Notes: generated from the letters alone by a model not told the origin. Numbered from the stretch's first letter, positions 17,832-26,727 are shown. The stretch is 64,000 nt of DNA from Chryseobacterium oranimense (GCF_025244725.1 NZ_CP104203.1:1054001-1118000), one strand, 5' to 3'. Numbers and translations are program-made.

Positions 17832-18716
17832 TTATATTTTTTCAGCATCAAACGTTTTAATAGAATCCTGATACTTCCATTTTCTGTGGGACCAGAGATA
17901 ATTATCCGGGTGCTTGTGTAAAGTATTTTCCAGCAGCTGATGAAATTTTCTTACCACTTCATGCTCTGTAAACTTTTCACCTTCGGGATATATCCTGTGA
18001 TAATTTACCTGATAATAGCCGCGTTTTACCTTTTTCATTTCGCAGTAGATGAAAGCAAGGTCCATTCTCGTAGCAAGCTTATCATAGCCAATAAAAGCCG
18101 GTGTTCTCTGGTGCAGGAACTCTAATCCGTAATTCACATGGGCAACATGCGGGGTCTGGTCTGCCACAAACATATAGGCGGATTCACCGTCGTTTTTGGA
18201 TCTGAAGATATTCATGATTACTTCATTGGCCTCAAGCGCTTCATTTCCAAATTTGTTTCTTACTCTTTTCATCTGGTTTTCCCAGAAATCGCTGTTTACT
18301 TTTCTGTAGACCGGATGGCAGTGTTTCTGGGGAATGATTCTTGCGAAAGCATTCATCCACTCCCAGTTAAAGACATGTCCGGCAAGCATGATCACATTTT
18401 TGCCTTCTGCTTTAGCTTCGTGAAAGACTTCCTGATTGATATGCTGCATTCTTACCCTGGATTCCGTCTCAGAAATACTGAAAGATTTAATAGTTTCTAC
18501 AAGATAATCGGAAAAATTAAGATAAAATTTCTTTCTGATCATCCTGATCTCTTCTTCTGTTTTTTCAGGAAAAGAATTTTTAAGATTCTGTGTGATCACC
18601 TTTTTTCGGTAGCCTACCAGGTAATAGTTTAAGAAAAACATAACGTCCGAAAAAATATACAATACTTTAAGCGGAAGCTTGGAAATGAAATATAATATTT
18701 TGATCAGGAAATTCAT
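17832..18716 (-). CDS. LpxL/HtrB-like lipid A acyltransferase
   Basis: A 294-residue membrane-bound acyltransferase, probably adding a secondary acyl chain to lipid A. An N-terminal hydrophobic anchor (about 5-32) precedes the HX4E catalytic motif His114-Glu119 (GHVFNWEW). VADQTPH and the basic C-terminus (YLWSHRKWKY) are also typical. First gene of a two-gene operon with the GT2. The exact acyl position cannot be told. Confidence 0.9.
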   Translation of the reverse strand: MNFLIKILYFISKLPLKVLYIFSDVMFFLNYYLVGYRKKVITQNLKNSFPEKTEEEIRMIRKKFYLNFSDYLVETIKSFSISETESRVRMQHINQEVFHEAKAEGKNVIMLAGHVFNWEWMNAFARIIPQKHCHPVYRKVNSDFWENQMKRVRNKFGNEALEANEVIMNIFRSKNDGESAYMFVADQTPHVAHVNYGLEFLHQRTPAFIGYDKLATRMDLAFIYCEMKKVKRGYYQVNYHRIYPEGEKFTEHEVVRKFHQLLENTLHKHPDNYLWSHRKWKYQDSIKTFDAEKI

Positions 18717-18724
18717 AAAACATG

Positions 18725-18732
18725 CAAATTTA
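18725..18732 (-). promoter_or_regulatory. -7 box of the acyltransferase operon
   Basis: On the minus strand this reads TAAATTTG, an exact TAnnTTTG match. The expected start lies about 4 bp before the ATG at 18716, so the leader is very short or absent. No clear -33 box. Confidence 0.5.
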
Positions 18733-18753
18733 GTGATAATAAAATTATGGTTC

Positions 18754-18761
18754 TATTTTTG
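18754..18761 (+). promoter_or_regulatory. -7 box of the thioredoxin-like gene
   Basis: TATTTTTG matches TAnnTTTG and lies 35 bp upstream of the ATG at 18797. It is divergent from the acyltransferase promoter; each would place its -33 region near the other's -7 box. Confidence 0.55.
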
Positions 18762-18796
18762 CTTGCAATAAGTATTATTTTTTTTATTTTTATCTT

Positions 18797-19369
18797 ATGA
18801 AAAAATTGTCGATCATAGCCTTTCTTGGATTAAGCATACTGGCTTTTTCTCAGGAAAAAACAAATACACCGGAAGGAAGAAAGCAGGATAACGCTCTTCT
18901 GGTAAAAGCTGATCAAGCAGAACTGGATGCTAAAAAAAAAGCAGCAGAAGAAAAAGCCAAACTGCCCAAACCTTATGATCCGAAAGCAAATGCTGAGGCT
19001 GATATTAATAAACTGGTTGCCCAGGCTAAAAAAGAAGGGAAGAATATAATGATCCAGGCTGGTGGAAACTGGTGTATCTGGTGTCTCCGTTTTAATAATT
19101 TTGTCCAGAATACTCCTGAACTGAAGGAAACTGTAGATAAAAATTATTTATATTATCACCTGAATTATTCACCGGATAATAAAAATGAAAAAGTTTTTTC
19201 TAAATATGTAGATATTAAAGAAAAGCTGGGTTATCCTTTTTTCATTGTTCTGGATAAAAACGGGAAAATAGTTCATGTTTTAAAAGACAGTTCGGTCCTT
19301 GAAGAAGGAAAAGGATACAGTAAGGAAAAAGTACAAGAGTTCTTTAACGAATGGGCTCCTAAATCATAA
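18797..19369 (+). CDS. Secreted thioredoxin-like protein
   Basis: A signal peptide (MKKLSIIAFLGLSILAFSQ) is followed by a Lys/Glu/Ala-rich, probably helical linker (about 20-60). A thioredoxin fold follows, with the active site GNWCIWC (Cys93, Cys96). LGYPFFIVLDKNG provides the cis-Pro region. Probably a periplasmic disulfide reductase or isomerase. The WCxWC form resembles DUF255/DsbD-terminal-like thioredoxins more than classical WCGPC. Monocistronic. Confidence 0.87.
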   Translation: MKKLSIIAFLGLSILAFSQEKTNTPEGRKQDNALLVKADQAELDAKKKAAEEKAKLPKPYDPKANAEADINKLVAQAKKEGKNIMIQAGGNWCIWCLRFNNFVQNTPELKETVDKNYLYYHLNYSPDNKNEKVFSKYVDIKEKLGYPFFIVLDKNGKIVHVLKDSSVLEEGKGYSKEKVQEFFNEWAPKS

Positions 19370-19371
19370 AA

Positions 19372-19398
19372 ATAAACCGGGAAATTTTCCCGGTTTAT
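19372..19398. terminator. Bidirectional terminator
   Basis: A long palindromic stem (19372-19384 with 19386-19398) between convergent thioredoxin-like and aldehyde dehydrogenase genes. The effective loop is AT-rich. Confidence 0.75.
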
Positions 19399-19401
19399 CA
19401 T

Positions 19402-20763
19402 TTATATCAGTTTCCTGATCCAGCTTAATTTTTTATCCGAATAAGGCGGATATTTTATATCAGGCTCGCCCCAGGTTGATTTTTCCAGAATAGATTTCTG
19501 ATGCGAAAAGGCTTCAAAACCATAAGATCCGTGGTAGCTGCCGATACCGGAATTCCCAACTCCGCCAAAGGGCAGACGGTGGTTGCCTAAATGCATAATG
19601 ACATCGTTGATACAACCTCCTCCAAACGATAATTTCGCAGTGAAAATTTCTTTTTCCTCAGAATTTTGGGTAAAAAGATAGGCGGCAAGAGGTTTTTCCA
19701 GTTCAAGAATAGTATTGATGGCCAGATTGAAATTTGTAAAGCTGATGACCGGAAGTATAGGGCCGAAGATCTCTTCCTGCATAATTTCATCCTCCCAGTT
19801 TACATTATTAAGAAGGGTAGGTTCTATAAACAGTTTCCTTTCATCAGAATTTCCGCCAAAATAAATTTTATCCCTGTTAATAAGCCTTACCAGCCGATCG
19901 AAATTTTTCCGGTTGATGATTCTTGTGTAAGATTCGGTATCCGGTCCGTATTTAAATTCCGTAATATATTTTCTCAACATTTCGAGGAACTGTTCCCGGA
20001 TATGTTCTTCAACCAAAAGATAATCTGGAGCAACACAGGTTTGGCCGGCATTGAGAAACTTTCCCCATACAATTCTTTTAGCAGCGATTTCGAGATTGGC
20101 ATTTTTGGTAATAATTGCCGGAGACTTTCCTCCCAATTCAAGGGTTACAGGGGTAAGATGTTCTGCAGCAGCCTTATATACTATTTTTCCAACTTTTGTA
20201 CTTCCTGTAAAGAATATTTTGTCAAACCTTAGTTGTAAAAGAGCTGTAGTTTCCTCAATACCCCCTTCGTAAACGTACAAATATTCCGGCGGGAAATTTT
20301 CATTGATGATGGATGCCATAGCTTTCATCGTATTTTCAGCAATTTCACTGGGCTTTAGAATACAGCAATTTCCGGCAGCCATTGCAGCGATGATGGGAGA
20401 AAGGGATAGCTGATAAGGATAATTCCAGGCGCCTATGACAAGAACATTACCCAAAGGTTCGGAATGAATTCTGCTTTTTCCCAACTGATTGGCCAGATTG
20501 GTTCTTACTTTTTTGGGTTTTGAAAGTGAATTTAAATTCTTCAGATAATAATCAATATCATTCAGGATAAAAGAGATTTCGGTTGTAAAAGTATCAAATC
20601 TTGATTTGCCAAAATCTCTGTCAATGGCTTCATATAAAAACTTTTCGTTACTTATGACGATATTTTTGAGCTTTTCAAGATACATTTTCCTGAACTTAAT
20701 ACTCTTCGTCTGTTGCGTTTTGAAAAAATCTTTCTGATGATTTACGATTTCCTGAATGTTCAT
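19402..20763 (-). CDS. Aldehyde dehydrogenase (class 3-like)
   Basis: NAD(P)-dependent aldehyde oxidation. Catalytic residues are visible: Glu209 (TLELGGKSP) and Cys243 (NAGQTCVAPDY). The cofactor block GAWNYPYQLSLSP plus FFTGSTKVGK and LPFGGVGNSGIG are typical of the short class-3 / YwdH-type enzymes that use long-chain or aromatic aldehydes. Length 453 is normal. Single gene; the substrate is not predictable from context. Confidence 0.94.
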   Translation of the reverse strand: MNIQEIVNHQKDFFKTQQTKSIKFRKMYLEKLKNIVISNEKFLYEAIDRDFGKSRFDTFTTEISFILNDIDYYLKNLNSLSKPKKVRTNLANQLGKSRIHSEPLGNVLVIGAWNYPYQLSLSPIIAAMAAGNCCILKPSEIAENTMKAMASIINENFPPEYLYVYEGGIEETTALLQLRFDKIFFTGSTKVGKIVYKAAAEHLTPVTLELGGKSPAIITKNANLEIAAKRIVWGKFLNAGQTCVAPDYLLVEEHIREQFLEMLRKYITEFKYGPDTESYTRIINRKNFDRLVRLINRDKIYFGGNSDERKLFIEPTLLNNVNWEDEIMQEEIFGPILPVISFTNFNLAINTILELEKPLAAYLFTQNSEEKEIFTAKLSFGGGCINDVIMHLGNHRLPFGGVGNSGIGSYHGSYGFEAFSHQKSILEKSTWGEPDIKYPPYSDKKLSWIRKLI

Positions 20764-20804
20764 ACATGCAAATTTCAGAAACTATAGCAAATTTTCGGCC
20801 TAAA

Positions 20805-22367
20805 TCACATTATATTTCTCACCGCGATTTTCACAGGATGATATAGCAGTAAAGCGAATGCAGTAATTAAAGCCAACCAGAACAAACCAGTAAAAATTTC
20901 CATATTGGAAAGGAGAATAGACTGAGCCGTTATTTTAGCTTTAAAAGCTCCTGCTGTCACAGATAAAGAATCATTAACTGGCAGTTTGGAAATATTAGCC
21001 CCGAAAAGCTGATTCCATTGACTGTAAAAGACAGGATTGGTATCTGTAAAGTCGGCGCTGAGTGTATCAGAATGTTTTAACGTTAAAAACAACATTAAAT
21101 TCTGCATTAAAGCATATCCGATCGCAGTGGTCCAGAAACGTGTTGTTGTTCCTAAGGCAGTGGCATTGGCAACATATTCATCAGGCATTCCGGAAATTAA
21201 AAAGAAAACAAGAGGGGTAAACAGCAATCCCTGTGCGATTCCCTGAAGAAATAAAGGCGGGCAGATGGTTAAAAGGGTAGTGTCCGGGTAGAATGTATAG
21301 GTAAACCATGCGCAATCTACCGCCAGCAGCAGAAATCCGGTAAAGAAAACGATTCTGGAAGAAATGCCCCGCATCAGGCAGATTCCGGATAAAATAATAC
21401 CAATAAGCGTTCCCGCCACATTCCAGTATTGAATATTGACGATATAATCCCACGGCCATTTCCAGACTGTTGCCATAATGCTGTAAACATTATTCAGTCC
21501 GGACCGGATCAGGTAAAAAATAAAAAACAGAATCATTCCTGCAATCACGTTTTTTGAACTGAAAACCTCAAAATGAAAGATGGGTCTTTTAGAATTCCTC
21601 TGTTTGAGCATAAATAAACCTCCGGAAAGCAGAAATATAAAGAAGCAAATCACTATGATATCCGATTGAAACCACATCAGCCTTTTTCCATAAATAATAG
21701 CATATCCTCCAGACTGAAGACAGGCCCATAAGAGGAACCAGCTCGTGATATCCAGCTGATAAAGCGGCATTTTCGGGAAAAATCTGTTGGTATTGAACAG
21801 GGCAACTCCAATAATCAGGACAAAGACATGAAAATAAACCATCATCAGGATCATATGCTGGAAATCATAATTTTCAATGCTTGATTTCAGTAAGGAAGTA
21901 GTAACCGTTCCGCCTGTCAGCATAATGGTATACATGAAAAGATAGGCTATTACCTTGGCATGTCTGGTTTTGAGTTCAGCAATGATCAGAGGGAGAAATA
22001 TAGCGCCTTCCAGAAGCCCGAAAATCCCTTCCAGGAAACGTATGACCAGAATAACCTGATAGTTATTGGTGACGGACAGGATATACAGAATAATTACGGA
22101 AATGGAAGACATCAGCAGCACGTAATATTTCACGCTGAAATAAGCCATAAACCGCTGTAAAACCAATAAGGTAACTACAAATGTTCCGTACATCAGAATC
22201 ATTAAATACTGGATGTCATCCGAATCTACATCCATAAAAGAAGAGGTGAAGGCACTGTTGGAGTGCAGCAGCGACAACAACATCAGGTGGGGAAACAATG
22301 CCAGCACCAAAAGCGGCAGTTTCAGCCATTGCGGAACCCATTTATGATAAACTGTATTATGTTGCAT
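20805..22367 (-). CDS. MFS multidrug transporter, DHA2 (EmrB-like)
   Basis: A 520-residue inner-membrane protein with about 14 hydrophobic helices, the DHA2 (14-TMS) layout. It is the last gene of the minus-strand operon with an HlyD-type adaptor and a TolC-type channel, together forming an EmrAB-TolC-like pump from cytoplasm to outside. A large periplasmic loop lies near residues 445-485. Motif conservation with E. coli EmrB is weak, as is common in Bacteroidetes. A 136-bp low-complexity spacer separates it from the adaptor gene. Substrates are unknown. Confidence 0.88.
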   Translation of the reverse strand: MQHNTVYHKWVPQWLKLPLLVLALFPHLMLLSLLHSNSAFTSSFMDVDSDDIQYLMILMYGTFVVTLLVLQRFMAYFSVKYYVLLMSSISVIILYILSVTNNYQVILVIRFLEGIFGLLEGAIFLPLIIAELKTRHAKVIAYLFMYTIMLTGGTVTTSLLKSSIENYDFQHMILMMVYFHVFVLIIGVALFNTNRFFPKMPLYQLDITSWFLLWACLQSGGYAIIYGKRLMWFQSDIIVICFFIFLLSGGLFMLKQRNSKRPIFHFEVFSSKNVIAGMILFFIFYLIRSGLNNVYSIMATVWKWPWDYIVNIQYWNVAGTLIGIILSGICLMRGISSRIVFFTGFLLLAVDCAWFTYTFYPDTTLLTICPPLFLQGIAQGLLFTPLVFFLISGMPDEYVANATALGTTTRFWTTAIGYALMQNLMLFLTLKHSDTLSADFTDTNPVFYSQWNQLFGANISKLPVNDSLSVTAGAFKAKITAQSILLSNMEIFTGLFWLALITAFALLLYHPVKIAVRNIM

Positions 22368-22503
22368 GGTTGTTGATGCGATAATTTGATGATGAGTTGA
22401 TGAGATGATTAGTTGATTTGATGGTTTGATGATTCTAGGATTTAGTACTATGATGATTTAATTTAATATCTGTTATCTTTCACATTAACACATTAACACA
22501 TCA
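22368..22503. repeat. Low-complexity spacer inside efflux operon
   Basis: A 136-bp gap with many GATGA/TTGATGA units (22370-22460) and tandem CACATTAACA units (22480-22508). There is no open frame. It is larger than the 5-bp gap between the other two genes of the operon. Confidence 0.7.
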
Positions 22504-23550
22504 TCACATTTTTTTCGCGCTTACCAGAACATTCATCCCGGATAGCAGCTTTTCATTGTTTTGATTGTTATCCAGGATAATTTTTACCGGAAACCTCTGC
22601 TCAATTTTAACAAAGTTTCCTGTGGCATTGTCAGGCTTAACCAAAGAAAACTGTGAGCCCGATGCCGGCGATACCGAAACTACCTTTCCTTTGAATTCGA
22701 TATCCGGATAAGCATCTGCAGTGACGGTTACTTCCTTTTGGGTATCAATCTGGCCAAGCTGGGTCTCTTTGTAATTGGCAATGATCCACTTTTCTTTGCT
22801 TACGATCTGTACCAGCGCCTGGCCTTCTTTAATCAGTTGCCCTTCCTGAATGGTTTTTTTACCCACCCATCCGTCGTATGGGGCTGTAATGACTGTATAG
22901 GAAAGGAAAAGTCTGGCATTGTTCAGGTTGGCAGAGCTTTGCTGGATCTGGCTTTTTACAGGAGCTACTTTAGTCTGTTGCTCGTTGGCACCGGCTCTTA
23001 CAGCATTTTTCTGCTGCTCTAAGGCTAGGAGATTGGCTTTTGCCTGCTCATAGGAAGCTTTTACATTTTCAAATTGCTGTTCGGTGGCAGCATCCTCTGC
23101 AACTAAATTTTTATACCGGTTAAAATCCTGTTCTGTTCTCCAGATATCAATTTTTGCGGAAGCTATTTTGGCATCGATAATTTTAGAATCGCTTTCTTTT
23201 GTATTGACCCCGCTTTTAATGGTTGTGATATTTTCAGCGTTGGCATTGAGGCCGGCCTCAGCCATTTTTACCTGGTTGATAAATTCCCTGTTGTCGATCA
23301 CTATCAAGGTATCGCCTTTGTGCACAAACTGATTTTCTTCAAAACGAATGGTTTTAATAAATCCTGAAACCTTGCTTGAAACCGGGGTAATGTACTGCTC
23401 AATCTGTGCATCGTTTGTAGTAACATTTTTCCTTGAGAAAATATAAAAGCTTACCATTCCTGTCATTCCGCTGATGATCAGGATCCAGGCCAACAAGGTA
23501 ATTGTTTTGTTTATTCTTTTTTCCTTTTGTGTCAGTTGTTTCTTTGCCAT
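22504..23550 (-). CDS. HlyD-family efflux adaptor (EmrA-like)
   Basis: Periplasmic membrane-fusion protein, 348 residues. One N-terminal membrane helix (about 17-36), then a biotinyl-lipoyl half motif (VSSKVSGFIKTIRFEENQFVHKGD). A long coiled-coil (about 80-205) follows, then the second half (APYDGWVGKKTIQEGQLI). It bridges the MFS pump and the TolC-like channel. Spaced 5 bp from the tolC-like gene. Confidence 0.93.
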   Translation of the reverse strand: MAKKQLTQKEKRINKTITLLAWILIISGMTGMVSFYIFSRKNVTTNDAQIEQYITPVSSKVSGFIKTIRFEENQFVHKGDTLIVIDNREFINQVKMAEAGLNANAENITTIKSGVNTKESDSKIIDAKIASAKIDIWRTEQDFNRYKNLVAEDAATEQQFENVKASYEQAKANLLALEQQKNAVRAGANEQQTKVAPVKSQIQQSSANLNNARLFLSYTVITAPYDGWVGKKTIQEGQLIKEGQALVQIVSKEKWIIANYKETQLGQIDTQKEVTVTADAYPDIEFKGKVVSVSPASGSQFSLVKPDNATGNFVKIEQRFPVKIILDNNQNNEKLLSGMNVLVSAKKM

Positions 23551-23555
23551 AGTTT

Positions 23556-24893
23556 TTATAAGTTTCCAATAGTGTACTGGAGTTGGTAGTATTTTAGTTG
23601 TCGGTTAATTTTTACGGAAATAAGATTGGATTCAGCTTCCAGATAGGCATTATCAGCATCAATAAGCTCTGTGATGAGGCTTAATTTATTCGCATATTTG
23701 GTTTTTACAATGCGGTAGTTTTCTTTAGCCTGGCCGATGGCTTCTTCAGCTATCTTTACTTTCTGATCTGTTTCTTCAAACTTTTTGTATGCTTCATAGA
23801 CGTTATGCCTTATTTTTTCGTCATTTTCCTCAATCTGTAACTTGGCCAGATCAATATTTTCCCGGGCTTCCTGCATCCTGTATTTGTTTTTATAAAGGTT
23901 TCCGATGGGGTAGGTAAGATTGACTCCCAACATTCCCAGGCGGTAGGCATATGATTCCGGTGGAAAGAACATCATATTGGGGTACTTGATGAAATATTCC
24001 CCTCCTGCCGTAATTTTAGGTAGATAATTCGCTTTTATAATTTTCTGATCAAGTTCTTTCAGTGAAAGATTTTTATGGGACATTTCTACAGATTCATTTT
24101 TATTTAAAGCCGTTTCTGTCAGTTCTTCAATATAAGGAATGGTGGTTTTGTCAGAAATAAGATTTTCTGTATCCACATGCATTTCCTGGTTTTCCGGTAA
24201 GGAAAGAATGGTTTTAAGTTTATGTTCTGCGATCTGGATATCATTATCTAGTTCTGTCCAGCTCATGGTATGGTTGGATAGCTGTAAAGATGTTCTCAGG
24301 ACTTCATTTACCGTAACCACTCCATTGGCTTTTAAACTTTTTACCTGTTTGATATTAATGGAATCCTCTTTCATTTTATCATTGATAAGGCTTTGCTGCT
24401 CTTTTAAATGATGAATCTGAAGAAAGGCAGTAATAATCTCCATTTTAAGCTGTCTTTCATCCAGATGGGTTCTTAATGCCGAGATCTCAGTGTCAATAGA
24501 TGCTTTTTTTTCTGTGTTCCTGATTTTTCCACCCATATAGACCGGAATAGATGCTGAAAGTGTAAAATCATACATCCCGTTGATGATATCATATTTAGTG
24601 GCTTTATTGAAAAAACCGTTCTGATGCTGAAAAAGATTGGTTACCTGGTTATAGCTGGTGTGAAATTCTATATCCGGAAGTCTTTCCATTGCAAGGTCTT
24701 TTTCCCTGGTAGCAGACATTTCCTTTTTCAGATGGCTTATCTGTATGTTTTTGTTGTTTTTCAAACCCATTTCAATAGCCTGCTGAAGGCTCAGATGCTG
24801 ATAATCGATCATTTGTGAATGTAAAAAACTGCCAGCCAGCAGCAAGCACAACGTCATGCACTGATATCGGCATGCGTTAAATATCATATTCAT
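23556..24893 (-). CDS. TolC-like outer membrane efflux protein
   Basis: Signal peptide (CLLLAGSFLHSQ) then two repeats of the outer membrane factor fold. Typical segments are LSLQQAIEMGLKNNKNIQ, followed by long amphipathic helices and VNLTYPIGNLYKNKYRMQEA. Length 445. First gene of the efflux operon. Two in-frame ATGs (24893 and 24887) are possible starts. An exact -7 box lies upstream at 24935-24942. Confidence 0.93.
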   Translation of the reverse strand: MNMIFNACRYQCMTLCLLLAGSFLHSQMIDYQHLSLQQAIEMGLKNNKNIQISHLKKEMSATREKDLAMERLPDIEFHTSYNQVTNLFQHQNGFFNKATKYDIINGMYDFTLSASIPVYMGGKIRNTEKKASIDTEISALRTHLDERQLKMEIITAFLQIHHLKEQQSLINDKMKEDSINIKQVKSLKANGVVTVNEVLRTSLQLSNHTMSWTELDNDIQIAEHKLKTILSLPENQEMHVDTENLISDKTTIPYIEELTETALNKNESVEMSHKNLSLKELDQKIIKANYLPKITAGGEYFIKYPNMMFFPPESYAYRLGMLGVNLTYPIGNLYKNKYRMQEARENIDLAKLQIEENDEKIRHNVYEAYKKFEETDQKVKIAEEAIGQAKENYRIVKTKYANKLSLITELIDADNAYLEAESNLISVKINRQLKYYQLQYTIGNL

Positions 24894-24934
24894 AATTTAA
24901 TTAAAGGATTTTTGCTAGATTGATTTTGATGCAG

Positions 24935-24942
24935 CAAAGTTA
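24935..24942 (-). promoter_or_regulatory. -7 box of the efflux operon
   Basis: On the minus strand this reads TAACTTTG (TAnnTTTG), 41 bp before the tolC-like ATG. It lies upstream of the araC ATG chosen here, so the gap 24894-25030 probably holds both promoters and the regulator site. No clear -33 match. Confidence 0.5.
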
Positions 24943-25030
24943 CGCAGTCCGCTGTAAGACCCGATTTGTGAAAACAGAAAAAGATTTGCTCATTTATGCC
25001 AATTCAAAAAAATCTTTATATCTTTATGTA

Positions 25031-25834
25031 ATGAATGACAGCCATTTTAAAGCAGTAGAAGAAGATGATGCGGAATTTTACATCTACAATGTACTTACCG
25101 GGAATGTAACTACAGATATTCATCATCACAGCTCTGCCCAATTGGTGTATGCAGAGGGCGGAATAGTCCATGTTTTTACAGATCTCAAACACTGGTACCT
25201 TCCTGCTAGATGCTTTATGTGGATTCCTGCAGGAACGCCTCATTATATTTTTTCTACCAGTCCCAAAGTTGATCTCTACAATTTCTATTTTAAAAAAGAA
25301 GAAAATGAAAATGGCTTTTTTGATGAAATTAATATCTATTCAGTTAGCCATTTGCTCAGAGAAATGATTTTATATACGAAAGGCTGGGATGGGAAAATCA
25401 CAAAAAATGATGAAGCAAAATATTATTTCCTCAAAGCCTTAAAAGGAATTCTTCCTGAGAAAAGAGATAAAAAACTGGCTTTTCCGGTTCAGCATCCATT
25501 TCCCAAAGATGAAACTCTATTAAAGATTGCAAAATATATTCACGCCAACCTGGAAAAGCCTCTTACCATTGAATCTACGGCAAAAGAATTCGGGATGAGC
25601 ACCAGAACCCTTTCGCGGAAGTTTAAAGAGATTCTGGGGATGAATTACGTCCGTTTTCTGCGTGCCTTGAGAATTACCCGTTCTCTGGAGCTCATGCTGG
25701 AAGGAAAGTACAATATGTACGAAATAGCGATGATGGTGGGATACAACAGCCTGTCCTCGTTCAGTAATATCTTTAAGAAAGTTATTGGAGTACCGCCTAC
25801 GGAGTATCAGCAGAGGCTGAGAGGGGATGTGTAA
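25031..25834 (+). CDS. AraC-family transcriptional regulator
   Basis: N-terminal cupin domain (about 15-100; DIHHHSSAQLVYAEGG and WIPAGTPHYIF) and a C-terminal double helix-turn-helix (about 165-265; FGMSTRTLSRKFKEILG and MVGYNSLSSFSNIFKK, VPPTEYQQR). Divergent from the efflux operon, so it probably regulates it in response to a ligand. The open frame reaches back to 24920, but the extra 37 residues do not look like family sequence and would overlap the efflux promoter. The ATG at 25031 is preferred. Confidence 0.9.
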   Translation: MNDSHFKAVEEDDAEFYIYNVLTGNVTTDIHHHSSAQLVYAEGGIVHVFTDLKHWYLPARCFMWIPAGTPHYIFSTSPKVDLYNFYFKKEENENGFFDEINIYSVSHLLREMILYTKGWDGKITKNDEAKYYFLKALKGILPEKRDKKLAFPVQHPFPKDETLLKIAKYIHANLEKPLTIESTAKEFGMSTRTLSRKFKEILGMNYVRFLRALRITRSLELMLEGKYNMYEIAMMVGYNSLSSFSNIFKKVIGVPPTEYQQRLRGDV

Positions 25835-25921
25835 TTGTATGTTTTTGGATACGGGTTGTGAGTTTACGTAATATGCTGCGGACTAACAACTGAAGTAATA
25901 TGAGGATTTATGTCAGCCCCA

Positions 25922-25973
25922 AATTCCCCTTCCTTGAAGGGGTGGATTTTTGCAGAGCAAAAAGACGGGGTAG
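25922..25973 (-). repeat. Dispersed two-hairpin repeat, copy 2
   Basis: Reverse-oriented copy of the element at 16714-16765 (49 of 52 identical). It keeps both 7-bp stems exactly; loops are TCT and AAG instead of TTT and AGA. It lies between the convergent araC and rplI genes. Confidence 0.85.
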
Positions 25974-26018
25974 TAAATACGCCCCAAAAACAAATAAATC
26001 CGATTCAATTAAGCCCAC

Positions 26019-26046
26019 AAAAAAACCACTTCAAACGAAGTGGTTT
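26019..26046 (-). terminator. Terminator of the rpsF-rpsR-rplI operon
   Basis: A 10-bp perfect stem (26023-26032 with 26037-26046), a 4-nt loop and a run of seven U on the minus strand. Confidence 0.9.
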
Positions 26047-26075
26047 ATATTTCGAGAAAATTCTCAGCCAGCTTA

Positions 26076-26582
26076 TTAAGCTTCTTCTTCAGATTTTACT
26101 TCCTCTTTTTTAGCAGCTGGAGCAGCTACTACAGGAGCGTCAGATACAATGTCGAATTCATAGTTGTATTCAACATTTCTGTGAAGTCTGATAAGAGCTG
26201 TGAATTTACCAGTTCTCTTGATTGTATTACCAGGAATTTTGATGTATTTTTTCTCTACAGAAACACCAGCTTTTCCTAAAGCTTCAGCAAGATCAGCATT
26301 GTTGATAGATCCGAATAATTTATCACCAGAACCTACTTTTGCAGGGATAGTAATAGATGTTTTCTTCAATTGCTCAACTACACCGTTAGCTGCTGCTACT
26401 AATTTAGCTTCTTCTTCTTTTCTAGCTTCTAAAGTAGCTTCTAAAGCTGCTTTGTTTTTAGGAGTAGCTAAAAGTGCAAATCCTTGAGGGATTAGGAAGT
26501 TTCTTGCATAACCAGGCTTTACGCTTACTGTATCAAACTCAAGTCCTAAGTTTTCTACGTCTTTTTTTAGGATGATATCCAT
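26076..26582 (-). CDS. rplI: 50S ribosomal protein L9
   Basis: Starts MDIILKKDVENLGLEFDTVSVKPGYARNFLIP, the canonical L9 N-terminus that binds 23S rRNA, followed by the long connecting helix and the C-terminal domain. About 20 residues at the end (APVVAAPAAKKEEVKSEEEA) are an Ala/Glu/Lys tail beyond the usual length. Third gene of the rpsF-rpsR-rplI operon. Confidence 0.98.
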   Translation of the reverse strand: MDIILKKDVENLGLEFDTVSVKPGYARNFLIPQGFALLATPKNKAALEATLEARKEEEAKLVAAANGVVEQLKKTSITIPAKVGSGDKLFGSINNADLAEALGKAGVSVEKKYIKIPGNTIKRTGKFTALIRLHRNVEYNYEFDIVSDAPVVAAPAAKKEEVKSEEEA

Positions 26583-26727
26583 TGTTGTTGTCCGTTTTAG
26601 AGTTCCGGGTTCCGGGTTTTGTGTTCCGGGTTTCCCATCACTTCGTTAGAATTTATTTAATTAATTCAGCAACTATATTAGCTATATGCAGCAAGCTTAA
26701 GGCTTAAAGCTTATAGCTTATTGCAAT
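26583..26727. repeat. Phrase-repeat spacer between rpsR and rplI
   Basis: A 145-bp spacer with GTTCCGGGTT repeated three times (26600-26632) and a series of AAGCTTA/AGCTTA units (26692-26722). There is no coding frame. Unusually long for a ribosomal operon. Confidence 0.7.

Noticed and set aside
18138..18632. 164-codon open frame on the plus strand
   Set aside because: Antisense to the acyltransferase gene.
19666..20232. 188-codon open frame on the plus strand
   Set aside because: Antisense to aldehyde dehydrogenase, whose active-site residues are read on the minus strand.
22368..22503. GATGA-type repeats as a possible CRISPR array
   Set aside because: No constant repeat with unique spacers; it is a low-complexity spacer.
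24920..25030. N-terminal extension of the AraC protein
   Set aside because: The extra 37 residues do not match the family and overlap the efflux promoter region.
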